Source: Pocillopora verrucosa
Lineage: Eukaryota; Cnidaria; Anthozoa; Scleractinia; Pocilloporidae
DNA length: 64,000 nt
Assembly: GCF_036669915.1 (NCBI RefSeq)
Contig: NC_089320.1
Location: forward strand, 20,411,982-20,475,981
Direction: 5' to 3'
Below the pieces are notes generated by a model, which worked only from the letters and a program-made list of their open reading frames with translations, was not told the DNA's origin and ran no database searches. This document shows, piece after piece, positions 61,801-64,000 of this stretch. A program made the position numbers and the translations under genes. The number at the start of each line of letters is the position of its first letter. The first letter of the stretch is position 1.

Positions 61801-63303
61801 CACCTTCATCCAGCCAGTACATGTTACTGACGGTGTCTTTACCCTCACTCAATTTTATTTCCTGACATGACTGCGCTGGTAGTTCTGGAATGGAGCCTAA
61901 GGGAACTGTAAAGCAATATATATCAGAATTACCCTCGTGGAGCGCATTAACTGGTTAACTAACACAGTGATTAAATCTCTACGATAGTTAACCCTTTTGC
62001 GGTCAAATTTTTGTAAGTGTTTTTAGGGTAAAGGTAGTCAAAGGGGCCAGCCCTCTCTATTAAGTAATCTTGTCGAGAGCCGGGTTGTTCCGGCTAGAAG
62101 GAGTTATATGTCCTCAACTTTTTTTTTTATTTAAGCACTAACACGGTTGGCACTTTCACCCACGTAACCTTTTCTGCCTCATTTTCTATACTGTTTCAGA
62201 TTCTATACATGATAGCCTTCCATAATTCCATCATACTCGGTGTGTATTTGTTACCTTACCTCAAGAGATATTGATATTCTCTTGCTGATTTCGAACTTTG
62301 TCAGGCTTTTTCGTAGGTAGAGAGTCTGACCTGGGTCAATCTCGAAGCGAACCGCATGCTAGTGAACATTGTTACAAATAAACCTGGGCTCGTGTAAAGA
62401 AGCTCTTAGTTGTTCAGAATACTTTTACAAACATGACTTTTAAAGGTCTTATTTTCTGTACGTTTCCGTCATCCTCAATTATATTCCGATATGGAAAAGA
62501 GCAAGGATGTTACTAATAACCTATTTCGGAGACCGAGAAATTATTCGACGGTGCTGACATCCAAGTAAATGTACCTACCTCGGCCATTTAAACGTCGGAT
62601 GTAAAACCAGGCAGGAGCTGAGATGAAGTTTTCTGGTCTTGCTTCCTTGGTGCGGTTATTTAACTCGCAAATCTTGTTTTCTCTGTTGTAGTTGTAGCTT
62701 TGACAGGTAATTTCCTGTTCGCATTTGACATCACACAGGTAAGGGGCTGTTGTTAACAATATTTTAAACGCGAAACCCTTGAGAGCCCTGCCTTGTATGT
62801 TAACTTCTGTTCTCCATTGGTCTTTGGCAGCCGCGAGGCTCAAAACGAGAACGACAAAGACAAGGATAGAACGACCAGTATACTGCACTTCACCTGCCTG
62901 CTAAAATTAGAGAATATGTTAACTTCAGGATGCAAGCCAAAAGAGATGAAACAAGTTTTTGTGAGAATTGAGCCGGGGCATACAACAATCTTGGGCTCAT
63001 TGTTGCACCAAAAAAATGTCTGCAACTGTGGCGCAGTCTCATGCGCCCTTTTCACCTGCTGGTTGCGAAGAGAAATATCAGTATTTTGAAATTATTTCTG
63101 ATCACAGTATCAGTATCAAGTGTTTCAGGTTTAGATAAGACTACCTCATTCAGTTCCTTGACAGAATATCTAAAATAAGAGCATATACCATAAAATTCTT
63201 ACTCATTGACGGCGCTAGATGAAGGGTATTGATAAAAATTAATTTCGACATAAAGCGCAGGGCTCCTCTTAAACATTATAATTACCTTACAAAAATACGA
63301 CAT
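58860..63303 (-). CDS. Secreted PAN/fibrinogen-like protein, copy B (USOMP5-like)
   Basis: 396 residues from seven coding exons on minus: 63303-63286, 62900-62579, 61905-61756, 61635-61593, 61409-61274, 60163-59879, 59096-58860; borders correspond one to one with copy A. The signal peptide, PAN-like region and first SCQEI half-module are nearly identical to A (I count four changes in exon 2, one in exon 3, none in exons 4-5, five in exon 6). The last exon is very different: about 23 substitutions and a three-residue gap in 78-81 residues, while TRIGIIGS, MQSRIGFGSAG, MDDSNSCGN and IKAFGYIF are kept. Exon 4 uses donor GTACGG where A has GTAAGG, which may weaken splicing. No stop or frameshift, so it appears functional. 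An acceptor choice 3 bp further in would drop one Gln in exon 2 of either copy. Confidence 0.85.
59163..59725. other. Intron segment present only in copy B
   Basis: Lies in the last intron of gene B. Copy A passes directly from CAAACCTTTG to TACACCTCTAC. No terminal repeats or coding content recognised. It could be an insertion in B or a loss in A. Confidence 0.45.
60179..60480 (-). mobile_element. tRNA-like SINE unique to copy B
   Basis: Absent from the matching intron of gene A, which reads GATGAAGAATATGATTAAAC without interruption. On minus it starts AGCGGAGCTCGCAGAGCGTA, then carries a tRNA-like part with CCCGGGTTCTAGTCC (B box) and ends in an A-rich run (T run on plus at 60219-60229). 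It lies just inside the intron upstream of exon 6. A fully occupied versus empty site makes its limits firm. Confidence 0.75.
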
Positions 63304-63401
63304 CGTATTTACGGTTGAATACAGCATCAAAATCCTCTCAAGGAAACTTTGCCTCGTGAAGTTTGACGCACCGACGAAATCCAACTATGCGCACTGTGGA
63401 G
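63286..63401 (-). other. Leader exon of gene B lacking the upstream ATG
   Basis: Same borders as the exon at 55758-55873. At 63386 the base differs (GCGCATA instead of GCGCATG on minus), removing the upstream ATG and placing TAG in the long open frame. Confidence 0.5.
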
Positions 63402-63448
63402 CTAAAGAAAGATAAGGACAAGTGTTGGTTTTAGCTCAGCTTTTTGAG

Positions 63449-63633
63449 GGTCTCAATGGGGTTAACCGTCAGCCGTAAAATGACCAACATTCTTAGCCAT
63501 CGGGCGAAACAAATTTCAACCGTTAGTCGCAAAATTTTCTTCTACTCACAAAGGAAGGGAGTTGACCGTTAGCCGTTAAATGGCCAAAATTTTTAACCGT
63601 TAGCCATAAAGTGACTTTATCCCCATTGAGACC
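63449..63633. repeat. MITE family 3 at 5' side of gene B
   Basis: GGTCTCAATGGGGTTAACCG ... TTTATCCCCATTGAGACC; the terminal inverted repeats are better preserved than in the unit A counterpart. Confidence 0.7.
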
Positions 63634-63702
63634 TTCTTATTAAAGCAGCTACGCGAATTTGAAATGAGTTTGCTATAAAATATGTTTAAGAATCTCTCTT
63701 AC

Positions 63703-63758
63703 CTCCGAAGACGAACATCACAACTTCCCGTTCCTTCACTTCAGATATTCGCAATGGC
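63703..63758 (-). other. Probable upstream 5' exon of gene B
   Basis: Counterpart of 56178-56233, with acceptor GATTTCAG and donor GAG/GTAAGAG retained. One frame is open in both copies; another frame gains a stop in B. Confidence 0.45.
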
Positions 63759-64000
63759 CTGAAATCGAATTAAGTTTTGACGAGCCAATAGCATTCAGTG
63801 ACGCTCTGCAGGTATGATTACGTTTAATAGCACTCTGTCAATAATTTGAAGAAAACGACAAAACTTTTAAGTTTGTAAAATATGTTTCGACAGAACTTCT
63901 GTCATCTTCAGTTAATTAATGTACAAAGCGTTGGAAGTTGAATTTATAAATGAATTTACTAAGGCCGGAATCCACAAAATTTCATTAAAAAAACCAACCT

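Larger units (their letters stand above)
57897..64000. repeat. Tandem duplication unit B (continues past window)
   Basis: Direct-repeat partner of 49748-56477. Differences: extra 59163-59725, SINE at 60179-60480, shorter large intron, and scattered substitutions. The unit is still alignable with A at the last base of the window. Confidence 0.85.

Noticed and set aside
1-64000. Enrichment of POU octamers (ATGCAAAT) around POU3
   Set aside because: I found four (17239, 23143, 30007, 37730 on either strand), close to what AT-rich sequence of this length gives by chance.

Overview
The window is AT-rich animal nuclear DNA. Genes are split by GT-AG introns, lie far apart, and sit among many short interspersed repeats. 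Everything points to an anthozoan cnidarian, most likely a stony coral: a tandem pair of genes resembling the coral skeletal organic matrix family USOMP5 (apple/PAN-like plus fibrinogen-like), a cnidarian-style single-exon POU class III gene, and tRNA-derived SINEs and foldback MITEs of the kind common in coral genomes. All identifications are from reading the sequence; no database search was run.

Layout. 1-4.65 kb: UTP11 (rRNA processing) on +, N-terminus cut off by the window edge, introns loaded with a MITE, two tRNA-like SINEs and another dispersed repeat. 5.2-8.45 kb: a three-exon gene on - for a 448-residue protein I cannot name, convergent with UTP11. 10.03-13.47 kb: complete six-exon gene for ribosomal protein S4 on -, with a 5'TOP-like start; a possible divergent gene begins about 70 bp away on + (exons near 13.55 and 16.13 kb). 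14-27.7 kb: no firm gene; it holds a 5'-truncated LINE nested inside a MITE, a Mutator-type MITE with a 9-bp target duplication, and more MITE copies. 27.95-29.13 kb: intronless POU3-type homeobox gene with a probable long 3'UTR to about 31.1 kb. 31.1-48.2 kb: gene-poor, mostly repeats, one 217-codon open frame of doubtful status. 48.2-49.3 kb: small cupin gene on -.

49.75 kb to the right edge is a direct tandem duplication. Each unit carries one complete seven-exon gene on - for a secreted PAN/fibrinogen-like protein (399 and 396 residues). Six exons are nearly identical between the copies, while the last exon, encoding the end of the fibrinogen-like domain, has diverged strongly at the protein level. 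The copies also differ by a SINE present only in copy B, several intron indels, and a one-base change in the leader exon that removes an upstream ATG in copy B. A MITE family with a repeated GGCTAACGG core sits at both sides of each gene.

The genes do not form one pathway. UTP11 and RPS4 both serve small ribosomal subunit production, POU3 is a developmental transcription factor, and the fibrinogen-like pair is the lineage-specific, fast-evolving part.
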